From positions 1,178,001 to 1,242,000 of the forward strand of contig NZ_CP041730.1 of the NCBI RefSeq assembly GCF_007431345.1: a DNA stretch of 64,000 nt. Reading direction: 5' to 3'. Below, piece after piece: positions 17,191-26,827 of the stretch; within the stretch, counting starts at the first letter, position 1; every line of letters begins with the position of its first letter. This DNA comes from Chitinimonas arctica (lineage in GTDB: Bacteria > Pseudomonadota > Gammaproteobacteria > Burkholderiales > Chitinimonadaceae). The notes beneath the pieces were generated by a model, which saw only the letters and a program-made list of their open reading frames with translations, was not told the origin of the DNA and made no database searches. Both the position numbers and the translations under genes were made by a program.

Positions 17191-18966
17191 CTAGTCCAGC
17201 TTCGCCCGCACGTAGCTGCCCGGCGCATCCTCGATTGCCGCCAGGCCGCCGCCGCCCGGTTCGCGCGCCGCTATCGGTTTACCCACGAAGGGCTGCAGCC
17301 ATGCTTGCCAATCGGTCCACCACGACCCTTCCTGCGCGCTGCTGCCGGCCAGCCATTCTGCCGGCGTGGCCGGCAAGGCCGGATTGATGGCGTAGCCGTA
17401 TTTGTTGGCGCTGGGCGGGTTGACGATGCCGGCGATATGGCCCGATCCACCCAACACGAAGCGGACCGGCCCTTGCAGCAGCCTCGCGCCGGCATAGGTC
17501 GATTGCCAGGGCGCGATATGGTCCTCGCGCGCCGAGATAAAGTACGCGGGCGTCTTGATCCGGCGCATATCGATGGGCACCCCGCCCAGCACCACTCCGC
17601 CCGCATCCTTCAAAACGTTTTCCAGATACATCTTGCGCAGGTAGAAGCGATGCATGGCCGCCGGCATGCGGGTCGAATCGCAGTTCCAATACAGTAGGTC
17701 GAAGGGCATGGGTTCCCGGCCCAGCAGGTAGTTATTGACGACAAAACTCCAGATCAGGTCGTTTTCGCGCAGCAGATTGAATACCCCCGCCATCTGGTGC
17801 CCTTCCAGATAGCCTTTTTCCTCCATGTATCGGTCCAGGCCGCCCAATTGTTCCTCGTCGATAAACACGCCTAGTTCGCCCGGCTCGCTGAAGTCGATCA
17901 TGGTGGTAAAAAACGCCGCCGACTTGATGCGGCTGGCCGGATAGCTTTTATCGTTGGCCGCCGCCATATAGGCCAGGCTGGCCGCCAGCAGGGTTCCGCC
18001 TATGCAGTAGGCAGCCGCGTTAACGCGCTGCTCGCCGGTGGCCGCGGCAATCGCATCCAGCGCCGCTAATACACCCCGCCGCATATAGTCTTCAAAACCC
18101 TGGTCCCGGTGGCGCGCATCCGGATTGACCCAGGAAATGACAAAGACGGTATGCCCCTGCTCCACCAGCCACTTGAGCAGCGAGTTCTTCGGCTTCAGGT
18201 CGAGGATATAGAACTTGTTGATCCACGGCGGCACCACCAGCAAGGGCGTGCGGTGGACCTTGCCGGTGGCGGGCGCATATTGGATCAATTGCATCAGCGC
18301 GTTCTGGAATACCACCTTGCCTGGCGTGGTGGCGATATGCTCGCCCAGGCGAAAGGCGCCCAAGTCGGTCATGCGCGGCATCAGCCGGCCATCGTTACGC
18401 TCCAGGTCTTCCAGCAGGTGGGTAAACCCTTTGAACAGGTTTTCGCCGCCGGACTCCAGCGTGGCTTTCAGCGCGGTCGGGTTGCCCGCCAGGAAGTTGG
18501 TGGGGGCCATGGCATCGACGAATTGGCGCGTGTAGAAGGCGGCCCGGCGGGACGTGCCGGGGTCCAGCCCCTCGGCGGCGTCCACGCTCGCTTGAATATG
18601 CCGGGCGGTCAATAGATAGGCCTGCTTGATAAAGCCGAACAAGGGATTGCTGTTCCACAGCTCGTCCTTGAAGCGCTTGTCGGCAGCGCCAGTCGGTACC
18701 GCTTCGCCTTGCCAGTATTGCCGCATGGCTTGTTCGGTCAGTGCCCCATAGTCGCGCCAGAAATCAGCCTGGGCTTGCAGCATGGGCGCCGGCTTTTCCA
18801 GCACAGCCCGCCAAAGTGCCTCGAAGGTATGCTGGATACTTTGCGGATCGGGCACCTGAGCACGTGGCTGGCCGCTGAGCTGCTGCTGCAATTGCGCCTG
18901 CCACAGTTTTTGCCAGCGCTGGGCCAGCTCGCCCATCTGGCTCAATCGGTCTTGCGCATCGCTCAT
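17191..18966 (-). CDS. phaC: Class I poly(R)-hydroxyalkanoate synthase
   Basis: 591 aa. It has the PhaC N-terminal domain (to about residue 200) and an alpha/beta-hydrolase catalytic domain. The nucleophile is Cys321 in AAYCIGGTLLA, the PhaC form of the lipase box; the C-terminal His is in LGGSGHIAGIVNPP. PWINKFYILDLKPKNSLLKW is also typical. It polymerises 3-hydroxyacyl-CoA on granules. The length fits class I enzymes (about 590 aa). ATG 18966 has GGAGTG ahead of it; the longer frame adds 42 implausible residues. No phaA, phaB or phasin is next to it. The stop lies only 5 bp from the end of argO (convergent). Confidence 0.94.
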   Translation of the reverse strand: MSDAQDRLSQMGELAQRWQKLWQAQLQQQLSGQPRAQVPDPQSIQHTFEALWRAVLEKPAPMLQAQADFWRDYGALTEQAMRQYWQGEAVPTGAADKRFKDELWNSNPLFGFIKQAYLLTARHIQASVDAAEGLDPGTSRRAAFYTRQFVDAMAPTNFLAGNPTALKATLESGGENLFKGFTHLLEDLERNDGRLMPRMTDLGAFRLGEHIATTPGKVVFQNALMQLIQYAPATGKVHRTPLLVVPPWINKFYILDLKPKNSLLKWLVEQGHTVFVISWVNPDARHRDQGFEDYMRRGVLAALDAIAAATGEQRVNAAAYCIGGTLLAASLAYMAAANDKSYPASRIKSAAFFTTMIDFSEPGELGVFIDEEQLGGLDRYMEEKGYLEGHQMAGVFNLLRENDLIWSFVVNNYLLGREPMPFDLLYWNCDSTRMPAAMHRFYLRKMYLENVLKDAGGVVLGGVPIDMRRIKTPAYFISAREDHIAPWQSTYAGARLLQGPVRFVLGGSGHIAGIVNPPSANKYGYAINPALPATPAEWLAGSSAQEGSWWTDWQAWLQPFVGKPIAAREPGGGGLAAIEDAPGSYVRAKLD

Positions 18967-19124
18967 CTCCACTCCCCGGAAAAGACAATCTACATAGCTA
19001 TGCATAGCCGTGGATTGGCGCTTTGCCATGTTCAAATTAACAGAACATTGTATTGATTTATTTCCGCTATCAACGCAGATATACCAGAGCAATACTGGAC
19101 ATATTGCATTGAAGGAATCTGTTC

Positions 19125-19925
19125 ATGTCACGCCTGCCCACGCTCTTTGTCTCGCACGGCTCACCCATGTTGGCCGTGAATCCCGGCCGTACCGGCGCGG
19201 CCTGGCACAGTATTGCCACCACCCTGCCCAAGCCCCGCGCCATCCTGGTCGTGTCCGCCCATTGGCTGAGCGCCGAACCTATCCTGGGCAGCGTGGGCCA
19301 GCCGGACACCATCCACGACTTTGGCGGTTTTCCGGCGGACTTGTTCCAGATCCAATATCGCCCGCCCGGCGAGCCCGATCTGGCGGCCCGGGCCGCCGCG
19401 ATGCTGGCCGCTGCCGGCTTCCCGGTATCCCTGGATGCGGTGCGCGGCCTGGATCATGGCGCCTGGGTGCCACTGATGAATATGTACCCGGCGGCCGATA
19501 TACCCGTGCTGCAATTATCCATCCAGCCACGGGCCAATCCCGGGCACCATTTCCGCTTGGGCAAAGCGTTGGCAGGACTGCGCGACGAAGGCGTACTGCT
19601 GCTGGCGTCGGGCAGCCTGACCCACAATCTGCGCGAGCTGAGTTTTGGCGCGCCGGAAGGCGTGGCCAATGCGCAATACGTATTGGATTTTCAGGAATGG
19701 GTGCACGAGCGATTGCAAGCCGACGACCTGGACGCGCTGCTGGACTATCGCCAACAGGCTCCCGCCGCCGCACGCGCCCATCCGAGCGACGAGCATCTGC
19801 TGCCGCTCTTTGTGGCCTTGGGCGCTGCCGGAGAGAAAAGACGGGCCAGCCGCCTGTACAGCGGCATCACCGAAGGCGGGCTGGCCATGGATACCTACGC
19901 TTTCGACCAGGATCAGGTTCGATAG
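19125..19925 (+). CDS. ygiD: DODA-type (LigB-family) extradiol ring-cleavage dioxygenase
   Basis: 266 aa. Conserved metal and catalytic histidines lie in TLFVSHGSPM, ILVVSAHWLS, RGLDHGAWVPLMNMYP and LASGSLTHNLREL, the pattern of 4,5-DOPA dioxygenase-type proteins (YgiD). Such proteins open catechol rings in vitro; the bacterial physiological substrate is usually unknown. It is divergent from phaC with an AT-rich 158-bp gap. Its last 13 bases overlap the end of the convergent FliD-like gene. Confidence 0.88.
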   Translation: MSRLPTLFVSHGSPMLAVNPGRTGAAWHSIATTLPKPRAILVVSAHWLSAEPILGSVGQPDTIHDFGGFPADLFQIQYRPPGEPDLAARAAAMLAAAGFPVSLDAVRGLDHGAWVPLMNMYPAADIPVLQLSIQPRANPGHHFRLGKALAGLRDEGVLLLASGSLTHNLRELSFGAPEGVANAQYVLDFQEWVHERLQADDLDALLDYRQQAPAAARAHPSDEHLLPLFVALGAAGEKRRASRLYSGITEGGLAMDTYAFDQDQVR

Positions 19926-20860
19926 CTACGCTGGTAGGCCGCCAGGGCCTCGGCCAGTTTGCCCGTGGGCTGGGCGGCATCGCCGCTACCGAATTCCGCT
20001 TGCAGCGAAGTGCGGTTATCGGCGATGTAGTGAATCGCTTTGTTCAGGTTGGCGAGTTGCTTGAGAATGAAATTGCCATCCGAATTAAGCAGCTCGGCCG
20101 AATGAACGAAATGGCCGCTGAAATCCTGCACGGTATCCACCACACCTTGCCGATTGCCCTTCAGTGCGGATGCCAGCTTGTCGGCATCCAGGCTGGCCAG
20201 CTTGGTGTCCGGGTCTATGGTCACCCCCAGATCGGCCATGCCATGCATACCGGATTTGGCGCCGTAGAAGATATTCTTGATATTTTGCTCCAACTCATAG
20301 CGCGACACTTGGGCCGCCTGCGTACCCGCCAGTACTCCGCCTGCCTGCATATCGCCGTCGAAGCGCTGGACCCAGCGGTTGTATTGCGTGGTGAATTCCT
20401 GCAGTTGCGCCTTGATGGCGTCGTCGCCGGTCGAGGTCTTGATATCGCCCAGATACTTGCCGGCCTGCTGCATACCGAGCAAATGCGTCTTCATCTCGCT
20501 CAATTCGGCGAACTGGGCTTGGTAGTTGACGTCCTTCTTATTGATCAGGCTCATCATGTCGTAGCCCGCCTGCGGGTCGAACAAGGCGGGATTCAGTCCG
20601 GTGGTGGCCGTACTGGCCCGGCTGCCGGTCAGCGCCGACAATGGATCGCTACCGCCCGCCGGCTTGCTGCCCCCCAGGGCATCGACGCTACTGGCTCCCT
20701 TATCGCTCATCAATGCGCCCATGGTCTGGGTCTTGAACTGGGCCAACTGCACGGCGAAGGAATCCGCGGCGTTCGGCAAGCTGGCGCCTCCGGCCGCGCC
20801 GGGGCGCTTGGCCTGATTGAGCTGTAAAAAGGCGGCCTCACTGATACCCTTGACTGACAT
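19913..20860 (-). CDS. FliD C-terminal-like protein, orphan
   Basis: 315 aa. Residues about 190-250 (NIFYGAKSGMHGMADLGVTI, then DPDTKLASLDADKLASALKG and VVDTVQDFSGHFVHSAELLN) resemble the C-terminal domain of the flagellar cap FliD. The N-terminal half is Gln/Ala/Gly-rich and unlike the FliD N-domain. No other flagellar gene is nearby, so it may be a FliD-related protein of another extracellular or cytoplasmic function. ATG 20860 follows AGGAGGAGAT. The annotation rests on pattern similarity in one region only. Confidence 0.5.
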   Translation of the reverse strand: MSVKGISEAAFLQLNQAKRPGAAGGASLPNAADSFAVQLAQFKTQTMGALMSDKGASSVDALGGSKPAGGSDPLSALTGSRASTATTGLNPALFDPQAGYDMMSLINKKDVNYQAQFAELSEMKTHLLGMQQAGKYLGDIKTSTGDDAIKAQLQEFTTQYNRWVQRFDGDMQAGGVLAGTQAAQVSRYELEQNIKNIFYGAKSGMHGMADLGVTIDPDTKLASLDADKLASALKGNRQGVVDTVQDFSGHFVHSAELLNSDGNFILKQLANLNKAIHYIADNRTSLQAEFGSGDAAQPTGKLAEALAAYQRSYRT

Positions 20861-21053
20861 ATCTCCTCCTGCTGGCAATAGATGAGAGCGGCAACGCCGC
20901 ACGCTCGACAGGTTTAAAGCAATATCCGGGCCGAAATGGCCATGCAAGCCGCAAGGCACGCCCCGCCTGGCTTGCGGGAGCAGCGGCAAACCGCGCGCGG
21001 GGTTTCGGCGGTGCCGCAGCCGGCAATATGATGGCCGAAATTGCCGGGGAAAA

Positions 21054-22499
21054 CTAAGCCAGGGGTCTGCGGCGGCAATACCGGTAGGTCAATTCCCGCA
21101 AATCGGCGACGTTGGCGCCAGGGGCCGCCACCAACAATATCTCCGCGGCAAGGGCACCGAAATCGGCACGGAAATGGACCGAGCTTTTCAGCACCAACAC
21201 GGACTGCTCGGAGGGCTCGATGCCGAGATGACGGAACATGGCCTGGTCGGCGGCCTGCTGTTTGCGGCTGGAAAGCAGCACGCTGACGCCGTCCCGCTCC
21301 AGCCTGGCCATGGGCCCCAATTGCATATGGCAACCGGCGTAGAAGGGTCCCGTACCGACCAGGCGGCCATCGCCCAGCGCGGCTACCCGCCAGGGCCCCG
21401 GGAGCGGCACGCCGACGCCGAAGCCGCCCGGTACGAACCCACCCGGACCAGCGGCATGCGCAGCCGCGGCGGCCTCGGCATCGCATAGCAGGCCGACACA
21501 GGCATGGGCGGATTGGCGCAGTAGTTCGTCGATCATCTCGGTACGATTGCTGTCGCCACCACCACCAGGATTGTCCTGGCTATCGGCAAGGACGATGGTC
21601 CTGCCAGGCTGGCCATGGCGAATGGCATGGGCAACGGCTGCCGCCGGCTGCCACAGTTTGCCGGCGAAGCGGTCGCGCACGGCCAGCACCGCCTCGAACA
21701 GCCGCGCAGCGATTGCATCGGTAGTCGCCGGATCGCGGCCATGGACCAGTACGGCCGGTCCGCTATCGACCGTGTCGGCCAAGGGGAATCCCGGCACGAA
21801 GGCGGCTGCCGCTATGCCCTCCCCTTCCAGGTCGGCACTGAGCGTCATCAGGCTTTGCATGGGTTCGACCAGCGTGCATTGCCAAGGCATGGGGATCAGG
21901 AAGGGCAAGGGACGCAGAACCTTGTGGAAACGTTCGCCGCCCAGCAGCGCCGGCAACAAAGCAGCAGCGCGGCCACCGGTAGCGGCCATATCAACGTGCG
22001 GGTAGGTGCGGTAGACCAGGAGCGCATCGCTCAAGGCCACCATCTCCTGGCTGATATTGGCGTGGAAATCCAGACTGGCCAGGATAGGCAGCGCCGAGCC
22101 CAGCAATTTCCGTAGCCGGGCCAGCAATTCCCCTTCGCCGTCGTGCAGGTGCTCGCACACCATGGCGCCATGCAGGTCGAGAAAGAGCGCATCGAGCGGA
22201 CCGGCCTCCGCCAGCGCCCGCTGCAGCAGCCACCAGACCGCCTCGAAGGCGTCCTCGCTGACCGGGCCGGAGGGATTGGCCGAGGCCCACAGCAAGGGTA
22301 CCGGCGTATGGCCCTGGGCACGGATGGCATCGACAAAGCCGGCCACCGGGATATTCACGCCGGCTACGCTGGCGAACAGTTCCTCACCCCATTGCAGGGC
22401 GGGCCAGGCGTCGGCTTCGGCAAATGTCGTGAAGCGCGCCAGGCTGGCGGCAAAGGTATTGGTCTCGTGCAGAAAGCCGGCAATGCCGATGCGTGCCAT
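21054..22499 (-). CDS. M81-family metallohydrolase (MlrC-like)
   Basis: 481 aa. The N-terminal DUF1485/M81 signature RIGIAGFLHETNTFAASLARF is followed by metal-binding blocks LDLHGAMVCEHLHDGEGELL, SLDFHANISQEMV and YRTYPHVDMAATG. The C-terminal MlrC domain holds DNPGGGGDSNRTE. The best-known member, microcystinase MlrC, hydrolyses linearised microcystin peptides. AAGGAG precedes ATG 22499. It is the last gene of a leftward run with Fe-ADH, ALDH and a GS-like ligase (55 bp or less between genes), which suggests that it hydrolyses an amide intermediate of that pathway; this is inference. Confidence 0.85.
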   Translation of the reverse strand: MARIGIAGFLHETNTFAASLARFTTFAEADAWPALQWGEELFASVAGVNIPVAGFVDAIRAQGHTPVPLLWASANPSGPVSEDAFEAVWWLLQRALAEAGPLDALFLDLHGAMVCEHLHDGEGELLARLRKLLGSALPILASLDFHANISQEMVALSDALLVYRTYPHVDMAATGGRAAALLPALLGGERFHKVLRPLPFLIPMPWQCTLVEPMQSLMTLSADLEGEGIAAAAFVPGFPLADTVDSGPAVLVHGRDPATTDAIAARLFEAVLAVRDRFAGKLWQPAAAVAHAIRHGQPGRTIVLADSQDNPGGGGDSNRTEMIDELLRQSAHACVGLLCDAEAAAAAHAAGPGGFVPGGFGVGVPLPGPWRVAALGDGRLVGTGPFYAGCHMQLGPMARLERDGVSVLLSSRKQQAADQAMFRHLGIEPSEQSVLVLKSSVHFRADFGALAAEILLVAAPGANVADLRELTYRYCRRRPLA

Positions 22500-22554
22500 G
22501 GGAGAGGCTCCTTGCCGAGGGATGACGGCGTCTTGGGCGCACGGTGCGGTGCTG

Positions 22555-23727
22555 CTACAGCAAACCCACCACCGCGCGGCGTGCCAGCTCACTGTATTGC
22601 AGCGCCGTGAACGGGATGGGATTGGTGCCGGCGGAACCGTCCTGCACCGCCATCTCGCCGACCCGCTGCAATTGGCTTTCATCTATGCCTATCGCGGCCA
22701 GCGTGTGCGGGATGCCGACCGTTTCGCGCAGCCGGAGTACCCAGTCTAGAAAAGCGCCGAACGATGGGTTGGGTAGATCGAGATAGCGCGCCAGTGCGGT
22801 GATGCGCTCATCGATGACGGCTTGGTTGGCCTTCAGCACATAGGGCATCAGGATGGCGTTCAACATGCCGTGGTGGGCGTCGAACAGGGCACCCAGGGGA
22901 TGGGCCAGCGCATGCATGGCGCCCAGCCCCCGCTGGAAGGCGGTCGCGCCCATGCTGCTGGCGACCAGCATCTGCATGCGCGCTTCCAGATCGTGTCCAT
23001 CGCCGACCGCGCGCGGCAGGTAGTCCTTCACCAGCCGCATGCCTTCCAGGGCGATGCCGGCCGCCATCGGATGGTAGAACGGCGAACAATACGCCTCCAG
23101 GCTATGGCTCAGCGCATCCAGTCCCGTCGCGGCGGTCAGGCCGGCGGGCAGGCCGGTGCTCAATTCCGGATCGAGTATCACCACGGCCGGCAACATGCGG
23201 GCATGGAAGATGATGCGCTTGAGCTGGGCCGCTTCGTCCATGATCAGCGAGGCGCGCCCCACTTCCGAGCCGGTGCCGGCGGTAGTGGGTACCGCCACCA
23301 CCGGGGCCATGCCGGCCACGTTGACCCGCAGGTAGTTGTCGCCGATATCCTCGAAATCCCATAGCGGGCGATCCTGCCCCACCATCAGCGCCACCGCCTT
23401 GGCAGCGTCCAACGCCGAACCGCCGCCGAAGGCGATCACGCCGTCATGGTCGCCCGCTCGATAGGCGGCTACCCCGTCCTCCACGTTCCGCCCGGTGGGA
23501 TTGCCTTTGATTGCGCTGAAAAGACCGCAATCCAGGCCATCCTGACGGCAGCGCTCGACCGCGCTGGCGACCATGGCCAGCCCGGCCAGGCCAGGGTCGG
23601 TAATCAGCAGCGGTCGCCGCATATTCAGCGTGCGGCACCACTGCGGCAGTTCGGCGATGCGCCCGGCTCCCGCCTTGACGGCGGTTGGGTAATTCCAGTT
23701 GGCGCGCATGGCGCTGATATCGTTCAT
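22555..23727 (-). CDS. Iron-containing (group III) alcohol dehydrogenase
   Basis: 390 aa. The NAD-binding motif GVIAFGGGSALDAAKAVAL and PTTAGTGSEVGRASLI are typical, followed by the iron ligand block DALSHSLEAYCSPFYHP and MHALAHPLGALFDAHHGMLN. The enzyme interconverts an alcohol and an aldehyde with NAD(P). It lies between the ALDH and M81 genes, so it probably oxidises an alcohol group to the aldehyde that ALDH then takes. ATG 23727 has GGAGAA; the longer frame overlaps the upstream intergenic sequence. Confidence 0.9.
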   Translation of the reverse strand: MNDISAMRANWNYPTAVKAGAGRIAELPQWCRTLNMRRPLLITDPGLAGLAMVASAVERCRQDGLDCGLFSAIKGNPTGRNVEDGVAAYRAGDHDGVIAFGGGSALDAAKAVALMVGQDRPLWDFEDIGDNYLRVNVAGMAPVVAVPTTAGTGSEVGRASLIMDEAAQLKRIIFHARMLPAVVILDPELSTGLPAGLTAATGLDALSHSLEAYCSPFYHPMAAGIALEGMRLVKDYLPRAVGDGHDLEARMQMLVASSMGATAFQRGLGAMHALAHPLGALFDAHHGMLNAILMPYVLKANQAVIDERITALARYLDLPNPSFGAFLDWVLRLRETVGIPHTLAAIGIDESQLQRVGEMAVQDGSAGTNPIPFTALQYSELARRAVVGLL

Positions 23728-23782
23728 GGCATTTCTCCGTAGCAGCGTGGCCTCAGCATGATGAAAAACCACCCCAGCGGTA

Positions 23783-25180
23783 TTAACCGGCACTCGGCAA
23801 TTTCAGGTGAAAGGACTTGGGTCGGGTAAGGTGTTCGTAGCCTATGCTCGATAGCGTCGCGCCACGGCCGGTCTGCTTGACGCCGGTCCAGGCCAGGGCC
23901 GGATCGAGGTAGTCGCAGCGGTTCATGAACACCGTGCCGGTCTCCAGCCGCTCGCCCAGGGCCAGGGCGGCTTGCGCGTCCTCGGTGTAGATAGCCGCAC
24001 TGAGCCCATAGGGGCTGTCGTTCATCAACCGCAAGGCCTCTTGGTCCCCGCTCACCGGCATGATGCCGACCAGCGGACCGAAACATTCTTCCTTCATCAC
24101 CTGCATACCGTGATCGACATCGACCAGTATCTGCGGCGCCAGGTAGGCGCTTCCCGGTTGGTCCCATTCGAATTCGCGTGCATCGATCAAGGCTCGCGCA
24201 CCCTTGGCCCGCGCCTCGGCGATCACCGCGCGCACCGCCTCGGCGGCGGCGGGACGAACCAGGGGCCCCAGTGTGACCGCCGCTTCGAGCGGGTTGCCCA
24301 GCACATATTGGCGGGTCAGCGCGACCGCCCGTTCGACGAATTCTGCGTGGCGCGACTGGTGCACATAGATCCGCTGAATGCCGCAACAGCTTTGGCCGGA
24401 ATTAAAGAAAGCGCCATCCACCAAACCTTCCACCGCGGCATCCAGGCTGGCGTCGGCGCGTACATAGGCGGGGTCGTTGCCGCCCAGTTCCAGACCGACC
24501 CCGATAAATCGGCCAGCCGCCGCCTGTTCGACAGCCACCCCGCCGGCGACCGAGCCGGTGAAGCAGACGGCATCGACTTCCTCGGACCGGATCATCCGCC
24601 GGGTGCCGTCGTGATCGGTATGGATAAACTGCAATAGCCCTTCCGGCAGACCCAGGCCGGCAAAGGCCGCCACCATGCGCTCGGCCGCCAAGGGCGTTTG
24701 CGCCGAATGCTTCAGGATCACCGCGTTGCCGGCCATCAGCGCCGGCACCACCGCGTTGACGGCCGTCAACAAGGGGTAGTTCCAGGGCGCGATCACCAGC
24801 ACCAGGCCGACCGGGTCACGCCGGATAAAGCGGGTGAAACCGGGCAGCGCGGTGGGTACCACCGGCTGCAAGGCTTGCTCGGCCAGCCCGATCATATGGC
24901 GGGCCCGGACTTCGAATCCGGCTACTTCGCCAGGCGTATAGCGGAGCGGGCGCCCCATCTGGCGCGTCAGTTCTTCGGCGATCTCGGCCTTTTGGGCGAC
25001 AAAGGCCGCCACGCCCCGCTCCAGCAGGGCACCCCGCTCCGACAGCGCAAGCTCGCGCCAGGCCAATTGCGCGGCCTTGGCGCGGCGCAAGGCGGATTGG
25101 ATCTGTTGCTCGTCGGCGTAGGGCCGGCGCACCAGCACACTGCCGTCTATGGGGCTGAGGGTAATCAGTTCTGCGGCCAT
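23783..25180 (-). CDS. NAD(P)-dependent aldehyde dehydrogenase
   Basis: 465 aa. Standard ALDH motifs: VIAPWNYPLLTAVNAVVPAL, CFTGSVAGG, catalytic Glu in GLELGGNDPAYV and catalytic Cys in FFNSGQSCCGIQRI, then EECFGPLVGIM. Oxidises an aldehyde to the acid. It is closest in style to succinate-semialdehyde-type ALDHs, but the substrate is not readable. It starts 19 bp after the GS-like gene and is clearly in the same operon. Confidence 0.9.
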   Translation of the reverse strand: MAAELITLSPIDGSVLVRRPYADEQQIQSALRRAKAAQLAWRELALSERGALLERGVAAFVAQKAEIAEELTRQMGRPLRYTPGEVAGFEVRARHMIGLAEQALQPVVPTALPGFTRFIRRDPVGLVLVIAPWNYPLLTAVNAVVPALMAGNAVILKHSAQTPLAAERMVAAFAGLGLPEGLLQFIHTDHDGTRRMIRSEEVDAVCFTGSVAGGVAVEQAAAGRFIGVGLELGGNDPAYVRADASLDAAVEGLVDGAFFNSGQSCCGIQRIYVHQSRHAEFVERAVALTRQYVLGNPLEAAVTLGPLVRPAAAEAVRAVIAEARAKGARALIDAREFEWDQPGSAYLAPQILVDVDHGMQVMKEECFGPLVGIMPVSGDQEALRLMNDSPYGLSAAIYTEDAQAALALGERLETGTVFMNRCDYLDPALAWTGVKQTGRGATLSSIGYEHLTRPKSFHLKLPSAG

Positions 25181-25199
25181 GGCGTCCTCGGTTGGGGAT

Positions 25200-26582
25200 T
25201 CAGATAATTTCGAAGTAGCGCTTCAATTCCCAATCGGTCACATGGCGGCGGAACTCGCGCTCCTCCCATTCGCGGGTGGCGGCGTAGTGTTGGACGAATT
25301 CCGCGCCGAACAGTGCGTGGGCGGCTTCGCTCTGCTTGAGCCGCTGGGCCGCCTCCCACAAGGTATTGGGTAATTTGAGGCGGTCGGGAAAGGTCTGGGT
25401 GTAGGCATTGCCCTCCACCATGGGCTCCGGCTCCATCTGCCATTCGATACCGTACAGGCCGGCGCCGAGGGCCGCCGCCAGGGCGATATAGGGATTCGCA
25501 TCGGCCGAACCGATACGGACCTCGATACGCTGCGACTTGGCCGAGCCGGGGATCAACCGCAAGGCGGTGGTGCGGTTTTCCAGGCCCCAGGTGGCGTTCA
25601 GCGGGGCCCAATAACCCGGTACAAGGCGCGAATAGCTATTGACCGTCTGGCCGTACATGGCCATCAGCTCGGGCAGCAATTGCTGCACGCCCGCCATGAA
25701 GTGACGCTGCACCTTGCTCATATTGTGAGGCTGGTCAGGGTCATGGAATACCGGCAGGCGGGTCTGGCTATCCTTCAGCGAGAGATGGATATGGCCGCTC
25801 TGGCCAGGAAACTGATGCGACCACTTGGCCATGAAGGTGGCCATCAGCTGATTGCGCTGGGCCAGTACCTTGGCGAAGGTCTTGAACAGAAAGGCTTTAT
25901 CGGCGGCCGCGCCGGCTTCGTCCACCGCCAAGGCAGCTTCCAGCACGCCCGGCCCGGTCTCGGTATGCAGGCCCTCGATGCTCATGTCCATGTCTTCACA
26001 TAGTTTGAGCAGTTGATGGTAGTAGTCCGACTCCACCGAGCTGCGCAGCACCGAGTAGCCGAAATAGCCTGGTGTCCATGGCGTCAGGTTCTGGTAATGC
26101 TTGTCGCGTACCGACTGCGGCGTTTCGCGGAACATAAAGAATTCGTACTCCAACGCGGCAAGGGCGGAAAAGCCCATGTCGTCGGCTTTCTGCAGCACGC
26201 GCTGGAATAGGTTGCGCGGGCAGATCGCCGCCGCGCTTTCGACGAATTCGCACAGGAAGAACAGCATGCTCTGGCCGTTGACCTGTTCCATCGGCAGATC
26301 GCGGCAGGTATGCGGCAGGATGCGCACCATGGCATCCGGATAGGCGGTATGCCAGCCGGTGTACTGCACATTGTCGTACAGCTGGTCGTTCAGATCCCAG
26401 CCCAGCACCACATTGCAGAAACCGAAGCCGCCACGCAGCGCGCCGATGAATTTTTCCTTCGACAGGTATTTTCCCCGCATTACCCCGTCGATATCGGCGA
26501 TACCTACCTTGACATGGCTCAAGCCGCGCAGCTCGACCAGCCGTATCGCGTCGTCGATATCCCTAACCTCGCGTGCCTCCAT
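25200..26582 (-). CDS. Glutamine synthetase-like gamma-glutamyl-amine ligase
   Basis: 460 aa, a glutamine synthetase fold of the GlnT/PuuA type. Motifs are LEYEFFMFRETPQ, GLHTETGPGVLEAAL, ATFMAKWSHQFPGQSGHIHL and SYSRLVPGYWAPLNATWG, ending in IEVRIGSADANPYIALAAAL. Enzymes of this kind ligate glutamate to an amine (putrescine, ethanolamine, isopropylamine) with ATP. Neighbours for alcohol and aldehyde oxidation and a permease support a gamma-glutamylation catabolic route and argue against nitrogen assimilation. No adenylylation-site motif is evident. GGGGAG precedes ATG 26582. First gene of the leftward operon. Confidence 0.85.
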   Translation of the reverse strand: MEAREVRDIDDAIRLVELRGLSHVKVGIADIDGVMRGKYLSKEKFIGALRGGFGFCNVVLGWDLNDQLYDNVQYTGWHTAYPDAMVRILPHTCRDLPMEQVNGQSMLFFLCEFVESAAAICPRNLFQRVLQKADDMGFSALAALEYEFFMFRETPQSVRDKHYQNLTPWTPGYFGYSVLRSSVESDYYHQLLKLCEDMDMSIEGLHTETGPGVLEAALAVDEAGAAADKAFLFKTFAKVLAQRNQLMATFMAKWSHQFPGQSGHIHLSLKDSQTRLPVFHDPDQPHNMSKVQRHFMAGVQQLLPELMAMYGQTVNSYSRLVPGYWAPLNATWGLENRTTALRLIPGSAKSQRIEVRIGSADANPYIALAAALGAGLYGIEWQMEPEPMVEGNAYTQTFPDRLKLPNTLWEAAQRLKQSEAAHALFGAEFVQHYAATREWEEREFRRHVTDWELKRYFEII

Positions 26583-26674
26583 GTATTTCTCCCCGATCCC
26601 AGGTTTTGAGCGCCTCACGTCCGCGGCCCAGAATGTCGCGGATACCCCGCACCGCCGGCAATCAACATCGTCAA

Positions 26675-26695
26675 CGCTAATGCTGCGTATTAGCG
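26675..26695. promoter_or_regulatory. Inverted repeat between the GS-like ligase and the permease
   Basis: CGCTAAT (26675-26681) and ATTAGCG (26689-26695) form a perfect 7-bp dyad with a 7-bp spacer, centred 103 bp upstream of the ligase start and 143 bp upstream of the permease. This is a plausible operator for the divergent catabolic genes, possibly for the LysR regulator at 28394-29362. LysR sites usually have this dyad form, but binding is not shown. Confidence 0.45.
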
Positions 26696-26827
26696 GATGT
26701 AATGGTTGTTGTAGCGGCCATGCGGCCAATCGCACACTCTGGCCGCTCCGCAAGGCGTCAAACGTCGTCATTGCTGCCGCCCGAAAACGGATGCCTTCCA
26801 TCCACGCCGCATGCCAGGGGAAAAACA

